In this document: piece by piece, positions 1 to 8,176 of the stretch
How positions within the stretch are numbered: the stretch's first letter is position 1
Layout of the letters: each line of letters begins with the position of its first letter
NCBI RefSeq assembly: GCF_016925635.1
Contig: NZ_CP070490.1
Location: 62,001-126,000, forward strand
DNA: 64,000 bases
Reading direction: 5' to 3'
DNA from: Lysinibacillus fusiformis
Lineage (GTDB): Bacteria > Bacillota > Bacilli > Bacillales_A > Planococcaceae
Notes under the pieces: generated by a model
The model's database searches: none
Told to the model about the DNA's origin: nothing
What the model saw: the letters and a program-made list of their open reading frames with translations, nothing else
Made by a program: the position numbers and the translations under genes

Positions 1-7
1 GAACTAT

Positions 8-1267
8 ATGCGGATAAATTTAAAAAACTTAACAGTACAAGTATTGATCGCCATTGTACTAGGGATTATCGTCGGAGCAACATTCCCAGAATTCGGGGCA
101 AAGCTCAAAATCTTGGCAGATATATTTATTAAACTAATTAAAATGTTGATAGCACCAATTATCTTCTTAACAGTCGTAATCGGCATTGGTAGTATGGGGG
201 ATGTTAAAAAGGTTGGGAAAATTGGTGGCAAGGCTTTAATTTATTTTGAAATTGTTTCGACCTTTGCTCTTGCAATTGGTTTAATCGTTGTCAATATTGT
301 ACAACCAGGTAAAGGTTTTAATACAGATGCGGCAAGTGGTGCTGATGTTTCACAATATACAGAAGCTGCTGCTGCAGAACATGGTTTAGGTGCATTTATT
401 ATGCAAATAATTCCTGAAAATGTAGTAGGTGCTTTAGCAAACGGTGAATTATTACCAGTCTTATTCTCGGCTGTTTTATTTGGATTAGCCGCTGCAGCAA
501 TCGGAGAACCAGCTAAACCTGTTATTAAATTTTTCGAGCAAGTAGCAGATATTTTCTTTAAAATCGTTAACATGGTGATGAAACTATCTCCTATTGGTGC
601 ATTCGGTGCCATGAGTTATACAATTGGAAACTTTGGACTTAAATCACTTGGAAACTTAGGATTTTTAATGTTATCTGTTTATCTTACAATGTTTATTTTT
701 ATTGTTGTGATTATTGGATTGATTACCCATTACTTCGGCTTTAGTATTTTTAAATTTATTAAGTACATTAAAGATGAGATTTTTATCGTTATCGGAACAT
801 CTTCATCCGAATCTGCACTACCTTCCATGATGCGTAAGCTTGAAAACTATGGCTGTTCGAAGCAAGTGGTAGGACTAGTTATTCCAACAGGCTATTCATT
901 TAACTTAGATGGAACATCCATTTACTTATCAATGGCGGCTATCTTTATTGCACAAGCCTATGGTGTGGATTTAGATATTTGGCATCAAATTACGCTATTA
1001 GCCATCTTAATGCTTACTTCTAAAGGAGCAGCTGGTGTAACAGGCTCTGGTTTTATTACACTTGCAGCAACATTAGCAGCATTCCCGATGATTCCTGTAG
1101 AGGGGATTGCCCTTTTAATCGGCGTAGACCGCTTTATGTCAGAAGCACGTGCTGTCACAAATCTAATTGGGAATGGTGTGGCAACAGTGGTCGTGTCAAA
1201 AATGGAAAAAGAATTTGATACAGAGCAGGAAAAACGTGCTCTGTCAGGGCATACCCAGATGCCATAA
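8..1267 (+). CDS. dctA: C4-dicarboxylate:cation symporter, DctA-like (DAACS family)
   Basis: A 419-residue integral membrane protein of the dicarboxylate/amino acid:cation symporter family, expected to import succinate, fumarate or malate with protons or sodium. Visible family marks are the serine-rich re-entrant loop (GTSSSESALPSMM, near residue 265), the following PTGYSFNLDGTSIY stretch and the late GVDRFMSEARA and NLIGNGVAT segments. These fit DctA better than the GltP/GltT glutamate carriers. The length is normal for the family and the N-terminus looks complete, but the ribosome binding site lies outside the window. A stem-loop follows directly, so it is probably the last gene of its transcript. 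Exact substrate is inferred. Confidence 0.88.
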   Translation: MRINLKNLTVQVLIAIVLGIIVGATFPEFGAKLKILADIFIKLIKMLIAPIIFLTVVIGIGSMGDVKKVGKIGGKALIYFEIVSTFALAIGLIVVNIVQPGKGFNTDAASGADVSQYTEAAAAEHGLGAFIMQIIPENVVGALANGELLPVLFSAVLFGLAAAAIGEPAKPVIKFFEQVADIFFKIVNMVMKLSPIGAFGAMSYTIGNFGLKSLGNLGFLMLSVYLTMFIFIVVIIGLITHYFGFSIFKFIKYIKDEIFIVIGTSSSESALPSMMRKLENYGCSKQVVGLVIPTGYSFNLDGTSIYLSMAAIFIAQAYGVDLDIWHQITLLAILMLTSKGAAGVTGSGFITLAATLAAFPMIPVEGIALLIGVDRFMSEARAVTNLIGNGVATVVVSKMEKEFDTEQEKRALSGHTQMP

Positions 1268-1275
1268 AATGAAAA

Positions 1276-1315
1276 AGGCTGCTGAAAGAGAAATAATTCG
1301 CTATTTCAGCAGCCT
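1276..1315 (+). terminator. Stem-loop after dctA
   Basis: A perfect 12-bp inverted repeat (AGGCTGCTGAAA / TTTCAGCAGCCT) begins 9 bases after the dctA stop. The T-tract after it is weak (ATTCATTTAT), so termination is likely but not certain. Confidence 0.7.
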
Positions 1316-1370
1316 ATTCATTTATAGTAGATAGGCATGTTGATAAAAAAGATCGTAGAGCTCATTTCTT

Positions 1371-1417
1371 GAAACCTCCTCGACTGCTTACTCGTATAGA
1401 TAATGACTGGAGGTTTC
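1371..1417 (+). promoter_or_regulatory. Hairpin pairing the ribosome binding site of the next gene
   Basis: GAAACCTCC at 1371-1379 is the perfect complement of GGAGGTTTC at 1409-1417. The right arm contains the Shine-Dalgarno GGAGG of the gene starting at 1421. The stem would hide the ribosome binding site. Followed by a short T-rich stretch, it could also act as a weak terminator. Confidence 0.55.
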
Positions 1418-1420
1418 TTT

Positions 1421-1957
1421 ATGGCAACATTTACACTTACCTATCCGAAAGGCTTTAAAAGCTTTACCGATATTCCGATCGTGAATGAACACAACGAAAC
1501 AGTATGTGTGCTTCAAAAAATGGAACGATCCTCTACTGGTAAAGTACTGAATGCTGTCTTGCTGGTAGCGGCACAGCAAACATTGCCTTATCGTTATGAA
1601 ACACGCACTACATTAGGTGCACCACTTTTTCAAGTACAATCGACCCTGTTAACAAAAGGAGTCAGCCATCAAATTGTCATGCCTAATGGTAGCTTGATAC
1701 CGATTCAACGGAAAACAGTGCAATTATTAGAATCCTCTTATTCATTCAAGATGGACGATTTAGAATTTCGTTTTGAAAAGGATTTTACCTCTATTGCTTA
1801 TTTATATTGCAATGATGAAAAGATTGCTAGTGCAAGCTCTATGGAAACTGAACTAGTACTTACAGGTATACAGTTTAAGCTTTTCCATACGGACGATATG
1901 CACTTTGTTGCACTCCTCGCAACCCTTTATCAAGCACTCTTTGCAATAACTACATAG
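1421..1957 (+). CDS. Tubby C-terminal-domain-like (YxjI/LURP-one type) protein, putative
   Basis: A protein of 178 residues with no signal peptide or membrane segment. The alternating short strands and basic/aromatic pattern (for example the start MATFTLTYPKGFKSF and a late FRFEKDFTSIAYLYCNDEKIA) suggest the tubby-like beta-barrel fold of YxjI-type proteins, whose cellular role in Bacilli is unknown. The start at 1421 was chosen because GGAGG sits 7 bases upstream; an in-frame ATG at 1403 lacks a ribosome binding site. Its ribosome binding site is base-paired in a hairpin. Single-gene unit, convergent with the next gene. The family call is tentative. Confidence 0.6.
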   Translation: MATFTLTYPKGFKSFTDIPIVNEHNETVCVLQKMERSSTGKVLNAVLLVAAQQTLPYRYETRTTLGAPLFQVQSTLLTKGVSHQIVMPNGSLIPIQRKTVQLLESSYSFKMDDLEFRFEKDFTSIAYLYCNDEKIASASSMETELVLTGIQFKLFHTDDMHFVALLATLYQALFAITT

Positions 1958-1975
1958 TCTAGATATAAACATGAC

Positions 1976-2008
1976 AAAGGCATCGAGCGTCTAATTCTCG
2001 ATGCCTTT
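1976..2008. terminator. Shared terminator between convergent genes
   Basis: A 12-bp inverted repeat (AAAGGCATCGAG / CTCGATGCCTTT) with a 9-base loop lies between two convergent genes and can serve either strand. Confidence 0.75.
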
Positions 2009-2032
2009 ATCATGGGTCATCTTTCTACAAGG

Positions 2033-2659
2033 CTAATTTATTTTTTCTCGCTGTACATTTAATATGTTAATGACATAGGAATCATTTTGTGATGCTTTTG
2101 CTTGTACAATCTTCTTGATGGCTTCTTCCATCCTCAATGCTAACTCAAGTGCCTCATGAGTGGCACCCTTTATCGTTGTTTGAATTGTAATGGTCGTTCG
2201 ATTTTCAATGACTAAATATTCGTATACATCAAAAGCTTCTAAACCTGCGATTAAATCTTCCATCAATAGGTTTATATCATCCCCCATCATCTTGTTGTTA
2301 TCGAGCAAGGAGGTAAACTCCCACCTTTCAAAGACTATGGGATAGTCCTTTAATGGAGACGTTTGAATAGCCTTTTTTGCAATGGATTCCATATCTTTTT
2401 TGACTGATTGAAAATAGTCTTCCCCGCCTACAACTTGAATCACTAATTCCTTTTCTTCAGTCGTTTTGACGTCAATGCCGACATACTTTTCAAGGAGCTT
2501 ATCCTTCAACCGAGATAGACTCAACTCTTCATTTGTAATAAGCGAGTGAGCCTTTTTATTTGCTTCTGACCTTTTCTCTCCTACTAATTTATCAACTAGG
2601 ATTAACATAGATATAATGACTACTAACAGTCCGATCACAAGCCCAAACCGTTTAACCAT
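2033..2659 (-). CDS. Hypothetical protein with one N-terminal membrane anchor
   Basis: A 208-residue protein that I do not recognise. Residues about 5-24 form one hydrophobic helix (GLVIGLLVVIISMLILVDKL) preceded by positive charge, so the rest is probably outside the membrane. The remainder is charged and likely mixed alpha/beta, with repeated Glu/Lys helices. AGGAGGGAG lies 6-8 bases before the start, a strong ribosome binding site, which supports real expression. It is transcribed alone, convergent with the tubby-like gene. No function is proposed. Confidence 0.7.
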   Translation of the reverse strand: MVKRFGLVIGLLVVIISMLILVDKLVGEKRSEANKKAHSLITNEELSLSRLKDKLLEKYVGIDVKTTEEKELVIQVVGGEDYFQSVKKDMESIAKKAIQTSPLKDYPIVFERWEFTSLLDNNKMMGDDINLLMEDLIAGLEAFDVYEYLVIENRTTITIQTTIKGATHEALELALRMEEAIKKIVQAKASQNDSYVINILNVQREKIN

Positions 2660-2956
2660 TGAATCTCCCTCCTGATAGGAAGGTATGTCCCCTTTTACTA
2701 CAATATTCGCTTTTCTAGCTTGAAACAGCAGATACTTTTCGTACTAAAAAACGCAGTGTCAAATACAGTACTACTCTCCTTCATAAGGGAAATCAGCAAA
2801 TGTTCAAACTGGTCTATCAGATCTTGTATCGCTTACTTTTTCCCACATATTCCGGGACGCGAAATAAATTTGCTTTGTTTTGTCCTTTCTGTGTCATGCT
2901 TCTCAAAAAGGAGTACACTTAAGAGGTAGTAATTCTATCATTTTGGAGGGTTTTAT

Positions 2957-3136
2957 ATGGAGTCAAAAGCAGCGGATATTAAAAATATGCTGACATTAAA
3001 TCTGCTCATACAAATCTTAGAGGAACGTGGCATTATGACAGATAAAGAATTAAAAGAGCGCCTCACAAATACAGTAAAACTATCTTCTATGGCGAATGAT
3101 TTAAAAGAAAAAGTCATTGAAGAAATCAAACATTAA
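2957..3136 (+). CDS. Small helical hypothetical protein, 59 residues
   Basis: A short gene with GGAGG at 2945-2949, 7 bases before ATG, ending in TAA and followed at once by a strong terminator. The product (MESKAADIKNMLTLNLLIQ..., ending EEIKH) is charged and almost wholly predicted helix, without a membrane segment. It resembles no family I can name. The 297 bases upstream hold no convincing gene on either strand and presumably contain the promoters of this gene and of the divergent gene at 2033-2659. Ribosome site, terminator and codon pattern make it a likely real gene. Confidence 0.7.
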   Translation: MESKAADIKNMLTLNLLIQILEERGIMTDKELKERLTNTVKLSSMANDLKEKVIEEIKH

Positions 3137-3155
3137 TGGATTTTATCTCATCAAA

Positions 3156-3183
3156 AAAACGACCGCTTTCTGAAAGCGGCCGT
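3156..3183. terminator. Bidirectional terminator
   Basis: CCGCTTTC / GAAAGCGG with one loop base and three extra outer pairs, preceded by a run of A. It sits between the 59-residue gene and the convergent reductase gene. Confidence 0.8.
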
Positions 3184-3202
3184 CTGAATCATATTCTTGA
3201 GG

Positions 3203-3742
3203 TTATGATCGAATTGTTTTCAAAGCCGTTGACCATGGTACAAGCTGATCTAACATTTGATGAACAGAATCTGCTTGCACCTCTTTTGGTTTAAAGACAG
3301 AACCGTTTTCAAAATCAGTAAATAATGATAATGCTGGATGCACTCGAACATCGGCAACTAGTAATTCTCCAAGAATTCCCCGTAGATGCTCTGCTGCACG
3401 TGCACCTCCAACAGAACCGTAAGAGACGATACCAGCAGCTTTATTGTTCCATTCCACTCGTAAATAATCTAATGCATTTTTTAATGCACCTGTAATGGAG
3501 TGATTGTACTCTGCAACAATAAAGACAAAGCCGTCACATGCTGCTACTTTTTCTGACCATGCAGCTACACCAGAAGTATCTCCTCCTGGCTCCCCTAAAA
3601 ACGGTAATTTAAAATCAGCGATATCAATTATTTCATATTCCGCATCACGACGTTTTTCCGCAACTTCCTTTACCCAAGTTCCAACTTGTGGGCTTACACG
3701 ACCTTCTCGCGTACTTCCTAAAATAATACCGATTTTTAACAT
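3203..3742 (-). CDS. NADPH-dependent FMN reductase (azoreductase-like flavodoxin fold)
   Basis: A 179-residue flavoprotein of the NADPH-dependent FMN reductase family. It starts MLKIGIILGSTREGR, where the GSTREGR loop binds the FMN phosphate. It carries the later VAEYNHSITGALKNALDYL segment and SYGSVGGARAAEHLR loop typical of the YhdA/azoreductase group. Expected to reduce flavin or quinone-like and azo substrates with NADPH in the cytoplasm. The start at 3742 is preferred to an upstream in-frame ATG at 3790 because AGGAGG lies 6 bases before it. Monocistronic. The family is secure, the physiological substrate is not. Confidence 0.88.
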   Translation of the reverse strand: MLKIGIILGSTREGRVSPQVGTWVKEVAEKRRDAEYEIIDIADFKLPFLGEPGGDTSGVAAWSEKVAACDGFVFIVAEYNHSITGALKNALDYLRVEWNNKAAGIVSYGSVGGARAAEHLRGILGELLVADVRVHPALSLFTDFENGSVFKPKEVQADSVHQMLDQLVPWSTALKTIRS

Positions 3743-3956
3743 ATGACGCCTCCTCTTATCATCCATTCTTGTGACTCGATCACGGTTCATAGTACGTGCT
3801 CGCCACTCGTAACCATTTTGGTCAGGAAAATATCCCTTTATTCATCACCAGTTAATTAGCTCCGAATAGTTAGAATTAAATTATCTTTAATTCAAGATTA
3901 AGGTACCATCAATCTTTATTTCCTGTCAAATATTTAAACTAGAGGGATAAAGAGGA

Positions 3957-4220
3957 TTATTTCATTTGAATGGGCTGCTCCAATGCCTCTAATTCTTCAT
4001 CAATAGAGGCGTATTGTCTTTCCACTACATACTTAGCATCAGACAAGGCAGCATTATAAATATAGGGAGCAATATGCTCCTTAATAAAATCTAATACACG
4101 CTCCGCTTCAAACTCACTAATGTCTTCATCACGCTGATTATAGAAAAATCGTTGAATATCAGCAAGAATCATTTCTTGCTGATCTTTGGATAAACGGATA
4201 AACAAAATAACTCTCTCCAT
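3957..4220 (-). CDS. DUF2164 family small protein
   Basis: A protein of 87 residues matching the DUF2164 pattern. A basic LSKDQQEMILADIQRFF start leads into a conserved ERVLDFIKEHIAPYIYNAALSDA helix and an acidic tail. Function is unknown for the whole family. The ribosome binding site upstream of the ATG is weak, and the next ATG is too far in to be used without losing the conserved start. It lies about 60 bases beyond the terminator of the gene to its right and appears to be transcribed alone. Confidence 0.75.
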   Translation of the reverse strand: MERVILFIRLSKDQQEMILADIQRFFYNQRDEDISEFEAERVLDFIKEHIAPYIYNAALSDAKYVVERQYASIDEELEALEQPIQMK

Positions 4221-4275
4221 TTCTGCTAATAAATTTTATCTTCATCTTATCACTATCCATAGATTCCTTGCATAC

Positions 4276-4312
4276 AAAAAGGCTGAAACACTAGTTCTAC
4301 TAGCGTTCAGCC
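4276..4312 (-). terminator. Terminator after the 74-residue membrane protein gene
   Basis: GGCTGAAACACTAGT pairs with ACTAGCGTTCAGCC (one mismatch) around a 3-base loop. An A-run at 4276-4280 gives the minus-strand transcript a U-tract. Confidence 0.8.
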
Positions 4313-4318
4313 TCCATT

Positions 4319-4543
4319 TCATTTTTTACATTCAAATGAATAGCTCGTGGATAAAAATTTTTTTTCCTTTGATACTATCGCTTGTCTCCCATCATCTTCA
4401 CATTGCTGTGTCATTGCATCGATTTTCTTATCATTGACCATATTTGTCATTACCGTCATACCAATACCAAAAACAACGATGAATAAACCAATCATGATCC
4501 ATAGCTTGCCGGCCTTATTGCCAGCTCGTCTTTCATTAGCCAT
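4319..4543 (-). CDS. Small single-pass membrane protein, hypothetical
   Basis: A 74-residue protein with a basic N-terminus (MANERRAGNKAGK), one membrane helix at about residues 14-35 and a short polar tail with two cysteines (QQCEDDG and FECKK) that may pair if the tail is outside the cell. A GAGGGAA ribosome site precedes the ATG. It begins 14 bases after the stop of the Nif3-like gene and ends at a strong terminator, so it is the last gene of the trmK/nif3 transcript. No known family was recognised. Confidence 0.72.
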   Translation of the reverse strand: MANERRAGNKAGKLWIMIGLFIVVFGIGMTVMTNMVNDKKIDAMTQQCEDDGRQAIVSKEKKFLSTSYSFECKK

Positions 4544-4557
4544 ATTTGTTCCCTCAC

Positions 4558-5679
4558 TTATACAAATAAAAATGGTTCTGTATGGATGGTTGATTGGACG
4601 AATTCAACCAGATATTTTTTATTCTCACATAGTTCAGCCATTTTTTTTGCTACTCCCGCAATCATCACCTTTTCTACATGATGACCAGGATCTACTATTT
4701 GCAAGTCAATCGCTTGTGCGTCCTGTGCTGTATGGAAGTACATATCACCTGTTAAGAAAACATCTGCTCCTGCACGTTTTGCCGCATAAATATATTTATT
4801 GCCGTCTCCCCCTACAAGCGCCACTTTGCTGACCGTGGATTGTAAATCCCCAACTACACGAACTGCCGGGACATCTAGTTGTTGCTTTACGAATTCAGCA
4901 AATTGTTGCAACGTCATTTCTTGCGTTAAGTAACCAACACGCCCTAATCCCATCACATTTATTTGCTGCTCAAGACGTATTACATCATAGGCAGGCTCCT
5001 CATAAGGATGACTAGTCAACATGGCCTTTAACACGCGACTTTTAATGGATTCAGGAAATACGACTTCTACCTTCACTTCTTCCTCCACATGTAATTCGCC
5101 AACAGAGCCAACAAACGGATTTGCTCCTGCTAATGCACGAAATCGTCCTTCTCCAGTCGTTGTATAACTACATGCTTCATAGTCCCCAATACGACCTGCC
5201 CCAGCCTTTGCCAGCGCCTCACGTAATGCTTCTGCATTGGCAGTTGGTATAAAGACTGCTAGCTTCAACAGATTTTCAGCATACGTTTCTTCTAATATTG
5301 AACGATTTTTTAGCTGTAGGGCATCTGCTAGTAAATCATTGACTCCACCTTCAGCTACATCTAAGTTTGTATGAGCAGCATATACAGCAATATCATGTTT
5401 AATGAGCTTTTCATATAAACGCCCTGCTGGATGATCTGTGCGGATATTCGCTAGGCGTCTAAAGATTGGTGGATGATGAGCGATAATCAGCTCACAGCCC
5501 TTTTCTATGGCCTCATTTGCAACGGCTTCATTGACATCTAACGTCACCAATACTTTGTTTACAGGTTTGTTTAGGGTCCCTATGGCTAGTCCAATTGGAT
5601 CATTGTCCATACAAGCTAGTTTTTTGGGTGACCATGATTCGAACACTTGAATAACTTCTTGGCCATTTACCGTTTTCAT
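4558..5679 (-). CDS. yqfO: Nif3-like dinuclear metal-centre protein (YqfO/DUF34)
   Basis: A 373-residue NIF3/DUF34 protein. The metal-binding halves flank a central insertion of about 100 residues of the PII/CutA-like type, as in Bacillus YqfO. Metal-site residues visible are the HHPP motif (IIAHHPPIF, near residue 66), the HTNLDVAEGGVND loop, and the C-terminal TGDMYFHTAQDA and DPGHHVEK stretches. A GTP cyclohydrolase or metal-chaperone role has been suggested for the family, but its function is not settled. The ATG directly follows the TAG of trmK and has AAGGAG upstream, so the two genes are translationally coupled, as in B. subtilis. Confidence 0.92.
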   Translation of the reverse strand: MKTVNGQEVIQVFESWSPKKLACMDNDPIGLAIGTLNKPVNKVLVTLDVNEAVANEAIEKGCELIIAHHPPIFRRLANIRTDHPAGRLYEKLIKHDIAVYAAHTNLDVAEGGVNDLLADALQLKNRSILEETYAENLLKLAVFIPTANAEALREALAKAGAGRIGDYEACSYTTTGEGRFRALAGANPFVGSVGELHVEEEVKVEVVFPESIKSRVLKAMLTSHPYEEPAYDVIRLEQQINVMGLGRVGYLTQEMTLQQFAEFVKQQLDVPAVRVVGDLQSTVSKVALVGGDGNKYIYAAKRAGADVFLTGDMYFHTAQDAQAIDLQIVDPGHHVEKVMIAGVAKKMAELCENKKYLVEFVQSTIHTEPFLFV

Positions 5680-6372
5680 CTACAAAACTCCTTCTACTAA
5701 GTGTATCAGAGCCATTAACTCTGCACGTTTTTCTTCAATTTCAGGTGTCTGTTCTGCTCCTTCAATGGATTGTAGTACACGTTGCCAGTTGTCTTTTTCG
5801 CGCAACCATTTTTTCGTAAATACCGGTGATTTACGCAGGCTTAGTTTAGGCCCAAACAAAATCTCTGCTGTAGAGAGCTCCATTTGCCCTCTTTGTAACA
5901 CAAGGATTTCATAGATTTTATCATCTTCCTCTAAAATCTCTTCATCAAGAATCGCCCACTGATGTGCTAAAGCCCACTCACGAATGACTTTAGCATGAAT
6001 ATTTGGTTGTAAAATAAGACGTGTGACACCTTGAAGCTTCTCTGGGTGTTTCTCTAGAATGGAAACAATCAATGGTCCACCCATCCCAGCTATCGTGATT
6101 GTATCCACATGGTCAGCTTCTTCAATTGCTGCTAATCCATCTGCAAGGCGGACTGTCATTTTTTCAGTTAAGTTTTCCTTCTGTACTTGTCCTACAGCTG
6201 ATTCATAAGGCCCTTTTACAACTTCCCCTGCTATGGCATAAGAGGCTGTTCCATTATGAATTAAATAGCATGGTAAATAGGCATGGTCACTACCAATATC
6301 CGCCATGATCGCTCCTGTGGGAACAAATTTTGCTACTGCTTCTAATCGCTTTGAAAGTTTTTGTGCGTTCAT
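5680..6372 (-). CDS. trmK: tRNA (adenine-22-N1)-methyltransferase TrmK
   Basis: A 230-residue SAM-dependent methyltransferase (COG2384) that makes m1A22 in bacterial tRNA. The N-terminal SAM site (ADIGSDHAYLPCYLI) and the TITIAGMGGPLI motif are characteristic; the C-terminal part is helical. ATG at 6372 is used with AGGCGG upstream. A TTG further upstream extends the frame but lacks a ribosome site. It is followed immediately by nif3, and the pair lies downstream of rpoD and cccA as in B. subtilis. Two terminator-like hairpins separate it from cccA, so it probably has its own promoter in the short gap. Confidence 0.9.
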   Translation of the reverse strand: MNAQKLSKRLEAVAKFVPTGAIMADIGSDHAYLPCYLIHNGTASYAIAGEVVKGPYESAVGQVQKENLTEKMTVRLADGLAAIEEADHVDTITIAGMGGPLIVSILEKHPEKLQGVTRLILQPNIHAKVIREWALAHQWAILDEEILEEDDKIYEILVLQRGQMELSTAEILFGPKLSLRKSPVFTKKWLREKDNWQRVLQSIEGAEQTPEIEEKRAELMALIHLVEGVL

Positions 6373-6424
6373 TTTTATACCGCCTATCTTCAATAGAGTC
6401 CATTAATAGTATGGATGATGTCGT

Positions 6425-6471
6425 GAAAAAAAACAAATGGAGTTGTCTCACATTTCTATGTGGACAACCCC
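6425..6471 (-). terminator. Second terminator-like hairpin between cccA and trmK
   Basis: GTTGTC at 6442-6447 pairs with GACAAC at 6463-6468, with further inner pairs CACAT/ATGTG. The plus-strand A-run at 6426-6433 supplies a U-tract for the minus-strand RNA. Confidence 0.6.
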
Positions 6472-6493
6472 ATCTTCATGATTCTTTAAACCT

Positions 6494-6527
6494 AAAAAGT
6501 AGCTGTACGATTTCAGTACAGCTACTT
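6494..6527 (-). terminator. Terminator after cccA
   Basis: A perfect 12-bp repeat (AAGTAGCTGTAC / GTACAGCTACTT) with a 7-base loop, 10 bases after the cccA stop. The adjoining A-run gives a U-tract on the minus-strand RNA. Confidence 0.85.
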
Positions 6528-6537
6528 GTCAGTTTTA

Positions 6538-6900
6538 CTATTCTAAAGTAGAAATGTATTCAGCGATTGCTTTTGCTTCCGCTTCAGTTTTCATGTTTGG
6601 TTGCATTGGAGTACCTTCGATACCCTTAGTTAAAACTTCTACGATATGAGCTTCATCTAAGCCATGTAGGTTTGGACCCATACCACCAGTTAAGTCACCA
6701 CCGTGACAACCAATACAAGCTTGTACTAGTGCTGAACCATCAGCATCTGCGTCTGTTGTTTCTGTAGTAGTTTCGCCACCACCCTCATGTTCAGCAGCAA
6801 TTTCTTTCTTGTTATCTGCACCTTGTAAAGACATGAAGAAAATAAGACCAATACCAAATGCCAGAATTAAGATGTAAGGAACGACTGGATTGTTTTTCAT
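6538..6900 (-). CDS. cccA: Membrane-anchored cytochrome c-550
   Basis: A 120-residue electron carrier of the CccA type. An N-terminal membrane helix (about residues 7-24) is followed by a low-complexity acidic Thr/Glu/Asp linker (residues 33-56) and a small haem domain. The haem-binding CIGCH motif is at residues 62-66, and Met99 in GTPMQPNM is the likely distal ligand. It would carry electrons on the outer membrane face towards a terminal oxidase. The gene follows rpoD in the same direction as in B. subtilis, but a 0.46-kb gap, an extra membrane-protein gene and a terminator separate them here. Confidence 0.92.
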   Translation of the reverse strand: MKNNPVVPYILILAFGIGLIFFMSLQGADNKKEIAAEHEGGGETTTETTDADADGSALVQACIGCHGGDLTGGMGPNLHGLDEAHIVEVLTKGIEGTPMQPNMKTEAEAKAIAEYISTLE

Positions 6901-7364
6901 AAGTTTCCCCTCCTCATTTTAAGTCTACTTCTATTATAATATAGAATCAGTCAACATCTAATATTGTACTTCATTAACAAAGAAACGAAAAGCCCTATTC
7001 GCTAAGTTTTCCTTTGTTTGTAACAAATTCGACATTTCTGTATCTATTGGATAAAATATGTCTTGCCAACATCCAAAATTGGTCAAATTTATCCTTTTAT
7101 ACAATTTCTTTTTCATTATATTCATGCTGTTATCATACCCTTTTCACGCATTCATATACCCAAAAAGTAAAAATCTGCACGCTTAAAATCAGCGTACAGA
7201 TTTTGAATCTTCTTAGGTTAAAACTTTAACATGATGATGTTCTTATTATAGATAAATTGTCACAAATTATGATATTTATAAAAACACTAAAGTTCGATTA
7301 AGTTTTCTTCTCTAATATAGTAAATGGAGTCCTCTGTACATCGATACAAAAAACATTCGCTAAA
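6901..7364. other. Intergenic region with one hairpin
   Basis: 464 bases, very AT-rich. The cccA promoter should lie at its left end (a TATAAT-like box near 6940 on the minus strand). A hairpin at 7170-7204 (AAAATCTG..ACGCT / AGCGT..CAGATTTT) may end the transcript of the membrane-protein gene to the right. No credible gene was seen; a 71-codon open frame at 7014-7229 is AT-driven and lacks a ribosome site. Confidence 0.5.
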
Positions 7365-7931
7365 TCAAGATAAATTTATGATATAGTACCCAATCAGTGC
7401 TATTAATCCTAAAGCACCTGAGACTGTGAAATATAGAAGTTTCATTTTGATACCTGACCAAAGCCATATGACACAATTCATTGCAATCAAGCAAAATAAA
7501 ACCATATTATTTCCACTAAAATATGTAGTACAAATGCGGATCGACATACTAAATAACAGAATAGCCGCTAGTACATGAAAAATAGGGGCTAGTAGATGTT
7601 TTTTTTGTGCCATTTGCCACGCAGCAATAAATAAGATGCAAGCGCCTACTCCCACGATTACTGTAAAAATCAATGTTAAAGATTGCATTGTAAAATAGAG
7701 TACCAAAACAGCCATTATGGCGATACATAGACCTACTACTAACAGGATCATTTTTCTTTTTTCTGATGGCAAGACCGCTTGTTTAGGATGTTGCACTGGT
7801 TCTAACTCCTCTATATCAGCCCCCTCTGTATAAAGAGCTGCTAAAAAGTCACAATAGTGCTCAGGTAAAAGTTTATTTTGCTTCCAAAACAAAATTTCAT
7901 TAAGGATTATTTTTTTACGAGGATTTGTCAT
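7365..7931 (-). CDS. Multi-pass membrane protein of unknown function
   Basis: A 188-residue protein with a soluble N-terminal part (about residues 1-55, including FWKQNKLLPEHYCDFLAALYTEG) followed by about five hydrophobic helices. The N-terminal helical segment resembles a domain that precedes membrane regions in several uncharacterised Bacillus proteins. ATG at 7931 is preferred to an in-frame ATG at 7949 because GGAG lies 8 bases upstream of it. It sits between rpoD and cccA, where B. subtilis has no such gene. No function is proposed. Confidence 0.7.
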   Translation of the reverse strand: MTNPRKKIILNEILFWKQNKLLPEHYCDFLAALYTEGADIEELEPVQHPKQAVLPSEKRKMILLVVGLCIAIMAVLVLYFTMQSLTLIFTVIVGVGACILFIAAWQMAQKKHLLAPIFHVLAAILLFSMSIRICTTYFSGNNMVLFCLIAMNCVIWLWSGIKMKLLYFTVSGALGLIALIGYYIINLS

Positions 7932-8112
7932 AGTGTTAGCTCCAAACATTGCTTAATAATGGTTGTATTACAATTTTATCTCACACTATTTGAAAACACA
8001 TCTGTATAAAGTCGCAAATCTAGCATTTCCCTCATTCTAATTATCTATCATTGCGTAACATCGATAGGTGAATAGCAGGGCTAATTTCTTTTTGTTCACT
8101 TTTCATTTCTAT

Positions 8113-8162
8113 AAAAAAGGAGCTATACCAATTAGTCATTTTCTCACTACTTGGATAGCTCC
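8113..8162 (-). terminator. Terminator of the dnaG-rpoD operon
   Basis: GGAGCTAT (8119-8126) pairs with ATAGCTCC (8155-8162), extended by CCAA/TTGG. The A-run at 8113-8118 encodes the U-tract on the minus-strand RNA. It lies 15 bases after the rpoD stop. Confidence 0.85.
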
Positions 8163-8176
8163 AGCTATTTTTAATC

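Noticed and set aside
2720..2929. 69-codon open frame on the plus strand
   Set aside because: It has no ribosome site, is cysteine-rich with AT-driven codons and overlaps the promoter region of the real 59-residue gene.
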